A stretch of DNA of 64,000 bases from JAJXWB01 sp964634325 (lineage in GTDB: Bacteria > Pseudomonadota > Alphaproteobacteria > Rhizobiales > Beijerinckiaceae). Every line of letters starts with the position of its first letter. Position 1 is the first letter of the stretch. The stretch covers positions 1 through 64,000 of the forward strand of contig CAZWJF010000007.1 of assembly GCA_964634325.1 (NCBI GenBank), written 5' to 3'. Position numbers and translations under genes: made by a program. Below are positions 17,189-25,366 of the stretch, piece after piece. The notes beneath the pieces are model-generated. The model did not search any database. It was not told where the DNA came from and saw nothing but the letters and a program-made list of their open reading frames with translations.

Positions 17189-18217
17189 ATGATCATCGAC
17201 TGCCACGGCCACTACACCACCGCGCCCAAGGCGCTGGAGGACTGGCGCAACCGTCAGATCGCCGCCATCAACGATCCCTCCGCCATGCCGAAGGTCTCGG
17301 AACTGAAGATCAGCGACGACGAATTGCGCGAATCCATCGAGAAGAACCAACTGCGTCAGATGAAGGAGCGCGGCTCCGACCTCACCATCTTCTCGCCGCG
17401 CGCCAGCTTCATGGCCCATCACATCGGCGACTTTCAGGTGTCCTCGACCTGGGCGGCGATCTGCAACGAATTGATCCATCGCGTTGCAACGCTGCTGCCC
17501 GACAATTTCATCGGCGCGGCCATGCTGCCGCAAAGCCCGGGCGTCGACCCGAAGACGTGCATTCCCGAACTCGACAAATGCATGAAGGAATATGGGTTCG
17601 TCGGCATCAACCTGAACCCGGACCCCTCGGGCGGCCACTGGAAGAGCCCGCCGCTGACCGACCGGCACTGGTATCCGATCTACGAAAAGATGGTGGAATA
17701 CGACATTCCCGCCATGATCCATGTCTCCACCAGTTGCAACGCCTGCTTCCACACGACCGGCGCGCACTACATCAACGCCGACACGACCGCGGTGATGCAG
17801 CTCATCCAGGGCGACCTCTTCAAGGATTTCCCGGCGCTGCGCTTTGTCATTCCACATGGCGGCGGCGCCGCGCCCTATCACTGGGGCCGCTACCGCGGCC
17901 TCGCGCAGGAAATGAAGAAGCCGCTGCTGCGCGACCATCTCCTGAAGAACGTCTACTTCGACACCTGCGTCTATCACCAGCCGGGCATCGACCTGCTGAC
18001 GAAGGTCATCCCGGTCGACAATATTCTCTTCGCCTCGGAGATGATCGGCGCCGTGAAGGGGATAGACCCCGAGACCGGTTTCAATTTCGACGATACGAAA
18101 CGCTACATCGAAGCGACGCAAAATCTCTCGGCCGAAGACCGCCACAAGGTCTACGAAGGCAATGCGCGAAAGGTCTATCCGCGTCTCGACAAGGCATTGA
18201 AGGCGCGGGGGCGGTAG
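17189..18217 (+). CDS. ligJ: 4-oxalomesaconate hydratase (amidohydrolase fold)
   Basis: A 342-residue protein matching LigJ of the protocatechuate 4,5-cleavage pathway, which hydrates 4-oxalomesaconate to 4-carboxy-4-hydroxy-2-oxoadipate. It starts MIIDCHGHYT with the metal-binding HxH of amidohydrolases, contains NLNPDPSGGHWKSPPLTD near residues 140-157 and the metal-site segment FVIPHGGGAAPYHWGR near 223-238, all characteristic of the family. The ATG at 17189 follows a GAGAGGAAA ribosome site; the upstream in-frame extension is discarded. It opens the cluster ligJ-ligI-ligA-ligB. Confidence 0.92.
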   Translation: MIIDCHGHYTTAPKALEDWRNRQIAAINDPSAMPKVSELKISDDELRESIEKNQLRQMKERGSDLTIFSPRASFMAHHIGDFQVSSTWAAICNELIHRVATLLPDNFIGAAMLPQSPGVDPKTCIPELDKCMKEYGFVGINLNPDPSGGHWKSPPLTDRHWYPIYEKMVEYDIPAMIHVSTSCNACFHTTGAHYINADTTAVMQLIQGDLFKDFPALRFVIPHGGGAAPYHWGRYRGLAQEMKKPLLRDHLLKNVYFDTCVYHQPGIDLLTKVIPVDNILFASEMIGAVKGIDPETGFNFDDTKRYIEATQNLSAEDRHKVYEGNARKVYPRLDKALKARGR

Positions 18218-18275
18218 GCGGAGCGCGAGCCTTCAGGCTCGCCCTGACGCTGTGAGCCTGACGGCTCGCGGTCCA
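18218..18275. repeat. REP-like extragenic palindrome between ligJ and ligI
   Basis: Two consecutive similar palindromes occupy the gap. The first has arms GCGAGCCT (18225-18232) and AGGCTCGC (18235-18242) around a two-base loop. The second has GAGCC (18254-18258) and GGCTC (18263-18267). The GAGCC/GGCTC core flanked by GCG is typical of repetitive extragenic palindromes in alphaproteobacterial genomes. Inside an operon it may stabilise the upstream mRNA or attenuate read-through. Confidence 0.6.
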
Positions 18276-18333
18276 GAGCGCCGCTGGAAACGCCGCCCGC
18301 CCGCTGCATATGATCCCTCGGGAAGGAAACGAA

Positions 18334-19272
18334 ATGTCCAAGCCCACGACAGGGCCGTTCGAAAAAACCACGGGCTGGCTCGACTGGTATGAAGGCCCCT
18401 CGAAGCCGCGCTTCGTGCTGCCCGCCGGCGCGGTCGACGCGCATTGCCACGTCTTCGGGCCGGGCGGCGAATTTCCCTATGCGCCGGAGCGCAAGTACAC
18501 GCCTTGCGACGCGAGCAAGGCGCAGCTCTTCGCGCTGCGCGACCATCTGGGCTTCTCGCGCAACGTGATCGTGCAGGCGACCTGCCACGGCGCCGACAAC
18601 CGCGCCATGGCGGACGCGTGCCGCGCCAGCAACGGCAAGGCGCGCGGGGTCGCCACCGTAAAACGCAGCGTGACCGACAAAGAGTTGCAGGATCTGCATG
18701 CGGCCGGCGTACGTGGCGTGCGCTTCAATTTCGTCAAGCGCCTCGTCGACTTTACGCCCAAGGACGAGTTGATGGAGATCGCTGGCCGCATAGCGAAGCT
18801 CGGCTGGCACGTCGTCATCTATTTCGAGGCGGTCGATCTGCCTGAGCTCTGGGATTTCTTCACCGCTCTGCCGACGACGGTCGTGGTTGACCACATGGGT
18901 CGCCCCGATGTGTCGAAGCCCGTCGACGGGCCGGAGTTCTCGCTCTTCCTGAAATTCATGCGGGAGCATCAGAACGTCTGGAGCAAGGTCTCTTGCCCGG
19001 AGCGCTTGTCCGTCTCCGGCCCGCCGGCGTTGAACGGCGAACAGAACGCTTACTCGGATGTCGTCCCCTTCGCACGGAAAGTGGTCGAGGAGTTTTCAGA
19101 CCGGGTGCTGTGGGGCACGGACTGGCCGCACCCGAACCTGAAGGGCCACATGCCGGACGACGGTCTGCTGGTCGACTTCATTCCGCATATCGCGCCAACG
19201 TCCGACTTGCAGCGCAAACTGCTCGTCGACAATCCCATGCGCCTCTACTGGCCCGAAGAAAGGAGGGCGTGA
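18334..19272 (+). CDS. ligI: 2-pyrone-4,6-dicarboxylate hydrolase
   Basis: A 312-residue amidohydrolase-superfamily lactonase that opens 2-pyrone-4,6-dicarboxylate to 4-oxalomesaconate. Visible motifs are DAHCHVFGP near residue 36, VDHMGRPD near 188 and WGTDWPHPN near 257, matching LigI. The ATG at 18334 has a GGGAAGGAAA ribosome site, better than the in-frame ATG eight codons upstream. Its stop shares a base with the ligA ATG. The dehydrogenase that makes the pyrone, ligC, is not in the window. Confidence 0.92.
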   Translation: MSKPTTGPFEKTTGWLDWYEGPSKPRFVLPAGAVDAHCHVFGPGGEFPYAPERKYTPCDASKAQLFALRDHLGFSRNVIVQATCHGADNRAMADACRASNGKARGVATVKRSVTDKELQDLHAAGVRGVRFNFVKRLVDFTPKDELMEIAGRIAKLGWHVVIYFEAVDLPELWDFFTALPTTVVVDHMGRPDVSKPVDGPEFSLFLKFMREHQNVWSKVSCPERLSVSGPPALNGEQNAYSDVVPFARKVVEEFSDRVLWGTDWPHPNLKGHMPDDGLLVDFIPHIAPTSDLQRKLLVDNPMRLYWPEERRA

Positions 19273-19700
19273 TGTCGCTCGACAAGGAATTCAAGGAGAT
19301 TCCCGGCACCATCATTTTTGACGCCGAGCAGTCGCGGAAGGGCTATTGGCTCAACCAGTTCTGCATGTCGCTGATGAAGGCGGAGAACCGCGCCCGCTTC
19401 AAGGCGAACGAGCGCGCCTATCTCGACGAATGGAAAATGACCGAAGACCAGAAACAGGCGGTCATGGCGCGCGATCTGAACCGCATGATGGCGCTCGGCG
19501 GCAATATCTATTTTCTGTCGAAGATCGGCGCAACCGACGGCAAGAGCTTCCAGCAGATGGCCGGCTCGATGACCGGGATGAGCGAGGAGGCTTACCGCGA
19601 CATGATGATCAGCGGCGGCCGCTCGATCGAAGGCAACCGCAAGATCGGTGAACACGGCGATGCGCAGCGCCCGGCCGCATCCGAAGGCAAGGACAAGTAA
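19272..19700 (+). CDS. ligA: Protocatechuate 4,5-dioxygenase alpha subunit
   Basis: A 142-residue small subunit of the type II extradiol dioxygenase LigAB, which cleaves protocatechuate between C4 and C5. The all-helical body contains GTIIFDAEQSRKGYWLNQF at residues 12-30 and the LNRMMALGGNIYFLSKIGATDG segment near 77-98, both typical of LigA. A strong AGGAGG site precedes the ATG, inside the end of ligI. Alpha contributes a lid over the active site of LigB, which follows after one base. Confidence 0.94.
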   Translation: MSLDKEFKEIPGTIIFDAEQSRKGYWLNQFCMSLMKAENRARFKANERAYLDEWKMTEDQKQAVMARDLNRMMALGGNIYFLSKIGATDGKSFQQMAGSMTGMSEEAYRDMMISGGRSIEGNRKIGEHGDAQRPAASEGKDK

Positions 19701-19701
19701 G

Positions 19702-20556
19702 ATGGCCCGCATCACCGCTTCGGTCTATTCGTCGCACATTCCCGCCGTCGGCGCGGCCTTCGATCTCGGCAAGACGCAAGAACCCTACTGGCAGAAAGTC
19801 TTTTCCGGTTACGAATTCTCCAAGCAATGGGAGAAGGAGCATACGCCGGACGTGATCTTCCTCGTCTACAACGATCACGCGACCGCCTTCTCGCTCTCCA
19901 TGATTCCGACGTTTGCGATCATGACCGGCCCCGAATTCATGCCGGCGGACGAAGGTTACGGTCGCCGTCCCGTGCCGCCGGTGATCGGCCATCCCGAACT
20001 CGCCTCGCACATTGCGTCGGAAGTCATCCAGAAGGATTTCGATCTCACCATCGTCAACGAGATCGACGTCGACCACGGCCTCACGGTTCCGATGACATGC
20101 ATGTTCGGCAAGGTCGACGCATGGCCGTGCAAGGTCATTCCCTTCGCCGTCAACGTCGTGCAGCATCCCGTGCCCTCGGGCGCGCGCTGCTTTGCGCTCG
20201 GTCAGGCCATTCGCGCGGCGATCGAATCCTATCCGGAAGATCTCAACGTACAGATCTGGGGCACGGGCGGGATGAGCCATCAATTGCAGGGTCCGCGCGC
20301 CGGCCTCATCAACCGCGACTGGGACAACGAATTCCTCGACCGGCTGATCGATGACCCGGCTGAGCTCTCGAAAATGCCGAACATCGACTACGTGCGCGAG
20401 GCCGGCAGCGAGGGCATCGAACTCGTGATGTGGCTGATCGCGCGCGGCGCGATGTCAGACACGCGCGGCGGCCCGAAGCCGAAGGTCGCGCATCGCTTCT
20501 ACCATGTGCCGGCGTCCAACACGGCGGTTGGGCATTTGATTCTCGAAAACGGCTGA
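19702..20556 (+). CDS. ligB: Protocatechuate 4,5-dioxygenase beta subunit
   Basis: The 284-residue catalytic subunit of the ring-cleaving dioxygenase. Non-haem Fe(II) ligands are visible as His12 (YSSHIP) and His59 (YNDHATAF), with the third, a glutamate, expected near residue 240. His193 in GTGGMSHQL matches the acid/base catalyst and DVDHGL contributes His125. Length and motifs fit LigB fully. The product, 4-carboxy-2-hydroxymuconate semialdehyde, feeds a LigC-type dehydrogenase not encoded here, then LigI and LigJ. ligB ends the cluster, 20 bases from convergent glgX. Confidence 0.95.
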   Translation: MARITASVYSSHIPAVGAAFDLGKTQEPYWQKVFSGYEFSKQWEKEHTPDVIFLVYNDHATAFSLSMIPTFAIMTGPEFMPADEGYGRRPVPPVIGHPELASHIASEVIQKDFDLTIVNEIDVDHGLTVPMTCMFGKVDAWPCKVIPFAVNVVQHPVPSGARCFALGQAIRAAIESYPEDLNVQIWGTGGMSHQLQGPRAGLINRDWDNEFLDRLIDDPAELSKMPNIDYVREAGSEGIELVMWLIARGAMSDTRGGPKPKVAHRFYHVPASNTAVGHLILENG

Positions 20557-20576
20557 CGCGCTATCGCGCATGGCCG

Positions 20577-22610
20577 TCAAAGGCGCGCAGGCGTCGGCGT
20601 TTCGAGATAAAGCCGCGCCGAGCGTGCGGGGCAGGGCGTTGCTGTCGCGCCTGCGGCGGCGTCGCCGGTGAGCGCGCGGGCGCTGTCGAGGGCGAGGCGC
20701 CAGTTCGAGCCAGGCGTGGTTGGCGGCAGGATCAATTCCGTGGCGTCGCCGCGATTGAAGACCAGATGCGCGCGCACGCCGTCGGCGTCGACCGGCGCCA
20801 GCGTCAGCGCCAGAAAGTCGGCGTTCGGCCAATCGTCAATGCTGAATGGCGCGCCGTCGGCGCGAGTCCACGCAGCGTCCGGCCAGGCCATTCCCGGTTG
20901 CATCCGCCCGTCGAGGAACCTTGCCTCTCGCAGCGCCGGCGTCTCGGCGCGTAATCGCGCCAGCCCGCAGACGAACGCCTCGAGTTCCACGTCCGCCCCC
21001 GCCCAGTCGAGCCAGGTTATTTCATTGTCCTGGGCGTAAGCGTTGTTGTTGCCGCTCTGCGTCCGGCTGAATTCGTCGCCGGCCGTCAGCATCGGCGTCC
21101 CGCGCGACAGGAATAGCGTGGCGAGGAACGCCCGCTGGTCGCGCTTGCGACGAACGAGGATATCGCCCTCGTGCGTTTCGCCTTCGTGCCCATTGTTCCA
21201 GCTGATTTCGCCGGAGGAACCGTCCCGATTGTGTTCGCCGTTGGCGAAATTTTGCTTGCTCGAATAGGACACGACGTCGCGCAGAGAAAAGCCATCATGC
21301 GCGGCGAGAAAATTGACGCTCGCAGACGGTGTGCGCGCAGGCCCCTGAAACACGTCGGCCGAGCCCGCCAGGCGCGTGGCGAATGCGCCGGCTGTGTGAG
21401 CGTCCCCGCGCCAGAAGCGCCGCACGTCGTCTCGATAGCGGTCGTTCCATTCGCGCCATCTCTTTCCGAAGCGTCCGAGTTGGTAGCCGCCCAGGCCGAC
21501 GTCCCAGGGTTCGGCGATCAGGAGCGCATCGCCGAGCGCAGGATCGTTCTCTATAGCCCTCAACAAAGGCGCCGCGCTGTCGAACCCCTGCGCGCAGCGC
21601 CCGAGCGACGTCGCCAGATCGAACCGAAATCCGCATATCCCCGCTTCGAGGACGAAGCGACGCAGTGTGTCGAGGATCAGGCGAATAACCACGGGTTGGC
21701 TGCAATCGAGACTGTTGCCGCAGCCCGCGTCGTTGATCAGTCGTCCTTTGGCGTCATGGCGATAGTAGAGCGCGTTGTCGAGGCCGCGCAGCGACAAGGT
21801 CGGCCCGCCTTCATCGCCTTCGCCCGTATGATTGTAGACGACGTCGAGCATCGTTCCGATTCCGGCCGAACGCAGCGCGGAGACCGTGTCGCGGAGGTCG
21901 ATCATTCCGTTGGGCGCAAGACGCGGATCGAGCGCCATGAGCGTCACAGGATTGTAGCCCCATGCGTTCCTCAACCCGAGCGGCGGCAAGTGGCGTTCGT
22001 CGACCCAGGCCGCGATCGGCATGAGTTCGACATGCGTCACGCCGAGACGCACCAGACGTTCTATGGCATGTGGAGACCGAAGTCCGGCGAGCGTTCCGCG
22101 AAAATCATGCGGAACGAGCGGGTCGCGCATCGTATGCGCCTTGACGTTGACTTCGTAGATCAGGCCGGGGGCAGTCGTTGGCCCGGCCGGAGCGCGCATC
22201 GCTGGAATTTCCACGATCGCTTTTGGAACCAGGCGGGCGGTGTCGCCGCCGCGTCCGCGCGGCGCTGCGAGCGCCGGATCATATGCGAAGGGTCTGTCGA
22301 GCCGCGTCGCGTAGGGATCGACGAGCAATTTGTCCGGGTCGAACCGATGCCCGGCCTCGGGCTCCCATGGTCCTTCTGCGCGGAGGCCGTATCTCTGCCC
22401 CACGCCGATCGATGGGACGAAACCGGCATATGCGTCGCCATCGCGCCGCTCGAGTTCGATGCGCGCAGTCTCCCGATCATCGCAGTCGAACAGGCAGACA
22501 AAGACACGTTCGGCGTGGCGAGACGCCACGCCGAATTTGACGCCGTTGTCTGTGAGGCGCGCGCCGAGGTCGCCCAGCGCGACATCAGGAATGCGCACGC
22601 GTTCATCCAT
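20577..22610 (-). CDS. glgX: Glycogen debranching enzyme (isoamylase type)
   Basis: A 677-residue GH13 enzyme that hydrolyses alpha-1,6 branches of phosphorylase-limit glycogen. An N-terminal CBM48-like domain precedes the catalytic barrel; the nucleophile Asp331 (GFRFDLA), acid Glu367 (LLIAEPWD) and Asp439 (AAHDGFSL) are present. The ATG at 22610 overlaps the end of glgP by 8 bases, giving translational coupling; an in-frame ATG 13 codons upstream is possible but would extend further into glgP. It is the second gene of the leftward glycogen-breakdown operon. Confidence 0.92.
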   Translation of the reverse strand: MDERVRIPDVALGDLGARLTDNGVKFGVASRHAERVFVCLFDCDDRETARIELERRDGDAYAGFVPSIGVGQRYGLRAEGPWEPEAGHRFDPDKLLVDPYATRLDRPFAYDPALAAPRGRGGDTARLVPKAIVEIPAMRAPAGPTTAPGLIYEVNVKAHTMRDPLVPHDFRGTLAGLRSPHAIERLVRLGVTHVELMPIAAWVDERHLPPLGLRNAWGYNPVTLMALDPRLAPNGMIDLRDTVSALRSAGIGTMLDVVYNHTGEGDEGGPTLSLRGLDNALYYRHDAKGRLINDAGCGNSLDCSQPVVIRLILDTLRRFVLEAGICGFRFDLATSLGRCAQGFDSAAPLLRAIENDPALGDALLIAEPWDVGLGGYQLGRFGKRWREWNDRYRDDVRRFWRGDAHTAGAFATRLAGSADVFQGPARTPSASVNFLAAHDGFSLRDVVSYSSKQNFANGEHNRDGSSGEISWNNGHEGETHEGDILVRRKRDQRAFLATLFLSRGTPMLTAGDEFSRTQSGNNNAYAQDNEITWLDWAGADVELEAFVCGLARLRAETPALREARFLDGRMQPGMAWPDAAWTRADGAPFSIDDWPNADFLALTLAPVDADGVRAHLVFNRGDATELILPPTTPGSNWRLALDSARALTGDAAAGATATPCPARSARLYLETPTPARL

Positions 22611-25110
22611 GGGCGCGGGAGTGAGGCACTTTCCAAATTTCCTCGGCATACTCGCGGATCGTGCGATCCGAGGAAAACCAGCCCATGCGCGCTGTATTCA
22701 GCATGGACATGCGTCGCCAGTGCGAACGGTCGCGCCACATGTCGTCCAGCCGACGCTGCGCGTCCCAGTAGGACGCGAAGTCCGAGGTCACCATGAAATA
22801 GTCGCTGTCCCACAGCGAGTGGCACAGGCCGGCGTAGCGGTCGCGATCCTCCGGCGAGAAGTCGCCGGCTGCGACCGAACCGAGCGCGTGCTTGAGCGCG
22901 GCGTTGGCGCCGATGATATATGCTGGCCTGTGGCCGAGACGGCGGGCTTCGTCCACCTGCTGCGCGGTCAGGCCGAAGATGACGATGTTTTCGTCCCCGA
23001 CATGCTCGCGGATTTCGACATTCGCTCCGTCGAGCGTGCCCACCGTGATCGCGCCGTTGAGCGCGAATTTCATATTGCCGGTGCCGGAGGCTTCCATGCC
23101 GGCGGTGGAGATCTGCTCCGATATGTCGGCGGCCGGTACGATCATCTCGGCCAGGCTGACGTTGAAGTTCGGCATGAACACGACCTTGAGCAGGTTGCGC
23201 GTCGCCGGATCGTTGTTGACCCGACGCGCCACGTCGTTGATCAGCCGAATGATCGACTTGGCCTGAACGTAGCTCGCTGCGGCCTTGCCGGCGAAGAGCT
23301 TGACGCGCGGCGTCCAGTCCCGGTGCGGGTCGGCGCGGATCGCGTCGTAGAGCGCGATCGTTTCGAGAATGTTGAGCAGCTGGCGCTTGTATTCATGGAT
23401 GCGCTTGACGTGCACGTCGAAGACGGCCGACGGGTCGACGCGCACGCCGCTCTGCTCGTTGATGTATTCTGCGAGCGTCTCCTTGTTGGCGCGCTTGATC
23501 GCAGCGAAGCGTTCCTGCGCGGAGGCGTCGTCGGCGTAGCGTTCGAAATCGCGGATGCGTTCGATGTCGTCGACCACGCCGGCGCCCACTGTCTCGCGCA
23601 ACAGGTCGGTCAGCGCGGCGTTCGAGTTGATCAGCCAGCGACGCGGCGTGATGCCGTTCGTCTTGTTGACGATGCGACCGGGCAGGACGTGATTGAGATC
23701 GGCGAACACCGTCTCCTTCATCAGATTTGTGTGCAGCGCCGAGACGCCGTTGATCATGTGCGAGCCGACGAAAGCGAGATTGCCCATGCGCACGCGCTTG
23801 CCGCCGTCCTCTCCGATCAGCGACACCGAGCGGATGGTCGCCTCGTCGGCGCCGGCGGCTTTCGCTTCGCCGAGGAAACGCATGTTGATCGCGTAGATGA
23901 TCTGCAGATGGCGCGGCAACAACCGCTGCATCAGTTCGACCGGCCAGGTCTCGAGCGCTTCCGGCAGCAGCGTGTGGTTGGTGTAGGAGGTCGCCTCGCG
24001 CGTGATGTGCCAGGCCTCTTCCCAGCTCAGGCTGTGCACGTCGAGCAGAAGCCGCATCAGTTCCGCGACCGCGATCGAGGGGTGCGTGTCGTTGAGCTGG
24101 ATCGCCGCCTTCTCGTGCAGGTCGCGCACGTCGCCGAAGCGCTGGATGTGGCGTCGGATCAGGTCCTGCAACGAAGCGGAGGCGAAAAAGAACTCCTGTC
24201 GCAGCCGAAGTTCCTGACCAGCCGAATTCGAGTCCGAGGGGTAGAGAATGCGCGAGATGCTCTCGACGCGACTGCGCTCGTAGATCGCGCCGACATGGTC
24301 GCCGGCGTTGAAGGCGTCGAGGCGGATCGTCTCGGTCGCCTTGGCGCTCCACAAGCGCAGCGTGTTGACCGTATCGCCGCGCCAGCCGACGACCGGCGTG
24401 TCGTAGGCGACGGCCAGAACGCGTTCCGCAGGCTTCCAGCTATGGCGCTCGGCGCCGTCCCAGCCGGCCTCGCTCGTGACCTCGCCGCCGAACCCGATCT
24501 CGTGCACGATTTCACGGCGCTGGAATTCCCAGGGGTTGCGGAACGACAGCCAATCCTCGGGCGTCTCGACCTGCGCGCCGTCGACGACGCTTTGCTTGAA
24601 GAGGCCGTGATCGTAACGAATGCCATAGCCGAGGCCCGAGACGCCGAGCGTCGCCATGCTCTCCATGAAACAGGCGGCCAATCGTCCGAGGCCGCCATTG
24701 CCGAGGGCGGCGTCCGGCTCGATTTGGGCGATGGAATCCAGATCGAGACCGACAAGCGCCAGCGCCTCGCGCATTTGCTCCTTCAGGCCGAGATTTCCGA
24801 GCGCGTCTTCGAACAGGCGGCCGATCAGGAACTCGAGCGACAGATAGTAGACGCGCTTGCGGCCCGAACGCTTCGCCTCGCGGATTGACGCCATCCAACG
24901 GTCGATGACTTTGTCGCGCACCGCGAGAATGGCCGCCGTCAGCCAATCATGGTTCAGCGCCAGCGCCGGCGGCTTGCCGACGTTGTAGATGAGCTTGGCC
25001 TCGATCTCCTTGCGCAGCGCCTGAATGGCGGCGGCGGCCTCTTCCTGGGCGACGCTGCGGCGCTCCGCCGGAGCCCGCGACTCGCTGGTTCTCAACACAC
25101 TCGAACGCAT
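22603..25110 (-). CDS. glgP: Glycogen phosphorylase
   Basis: An 835-residue GT35 enzyme that releases glucose 1-phosphate from glycogen. The pyridoxal-phosphate lysine is Lys681 in GTGNMKFALNG; other family segments are YYLSLEFLIGR, PDAALGNGGLGRLAACF and NGITPRRWL. The chosen ATG gives the standard length; an upstream in-frame start would add 36 low-complexity residues. It is cotranscribed with glgX and divergent from glgA, so synthesis and breakdown are driven from the 256-base region between them. Confidence 0.95.
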   Translation of the reverse strand: MRSSVLRTSESRAPAERRSVAQEEAAAAIQALRKEIEAKLIYNVGKPPALALNHDWLTAAILAVRDKVIDRWMASIREAKRSGRKRVYYLSLEFLIGRLFEDALGNLGLKEQMREALALVGLDLDSIAQIEPDAALGNGGLGRLAACFMESMATLGVSGLGYGIRYDHGLFKQSVVDGAQVETPEDWLSFRNPWEFQRREIVHEIGFGGEVTSEAGWDGAERHSWKPAERVLAVAYDTPVVGWRGDTVNTLRLWSAKATETIRLDAFNAGDHVGAIYERSRVESISRILYPSDSNSAGQELRLRQEFFFASASLQDLIRRHIQRFGDVRDLHEKAAIQLNDTHPSIAVAELMRLLLDVHSLSWEEAWHITREATSYTNHTLLPEALETWPVELMQRLLPRHLQIIYAINMRFLGEAKAAGADEATIRSVSLIGEDGGKRVRMGNLAFVGSHMINGVSALHTNLMKETVFADLNHVLPGRIVNKTNGITPRRWLINSNAALTDLLRETVGAGVVDDIERIRDFERYADDASAQERFAAIKRANKETLAEYINEQSGVRVDPSAVFDVHVKRIHEYKRQLLNILETIALYDAIRADPHRDWTPRVKLFAGKAAASYVQAKSIIRLINDVARRVNNDPATRNLLKVVFMPNFNVSLAEMIVPAADISEQISTAGMEASGTGNMKFALNGAITVGTLDGANVEIREHVGDENIVIFGLTAQQVDEARRLGHRPAYIIGANAALKHALGSVAAGDFSPEDRDRYAGLCHSLWDSDYFMVTSDFASYWDAQRRLDDMWRDRSHWRRMSMLNTARMGWFSSDRTIREYAEEIWKVPHSRAHG

Positions 25111-25366
25111 CGCACGACAGCCCCGTTGTACTCGTGACCGCAGTTCACCTTGGGCTGCTGAACATTTCGATAAGGCGCGCCGGCAGGTCGCAGCGCGACA
25201 TCCGACCGCAGGCGCCAAGCGCTCGCGGCGTATCGCGTAAACCCGCGAAAACGCGTCGAAACGACAATGTTTAGGCGCATGTTAACCAAAAACTAAAGAT
25301 CAGCCGTTACGGAAGACTCCAACGAGAACTGCGAATCGCTATTGGGGCAGTGGGCGGCGCTTTCTG
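25111..25366. promoter_or_regulatory. Divergent promoter region glgP / glgA
   Basis: A 256-base spacer between the breakdown and synthesis arms of the glycogen cluster. Its only AT-rich part is about 25276-25313, with GTTAACCAAAAACTAAAGAT, the most likely promoter zone. I see no strong inverted repeat that would identify a regulator site. Confidence 0.4.
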
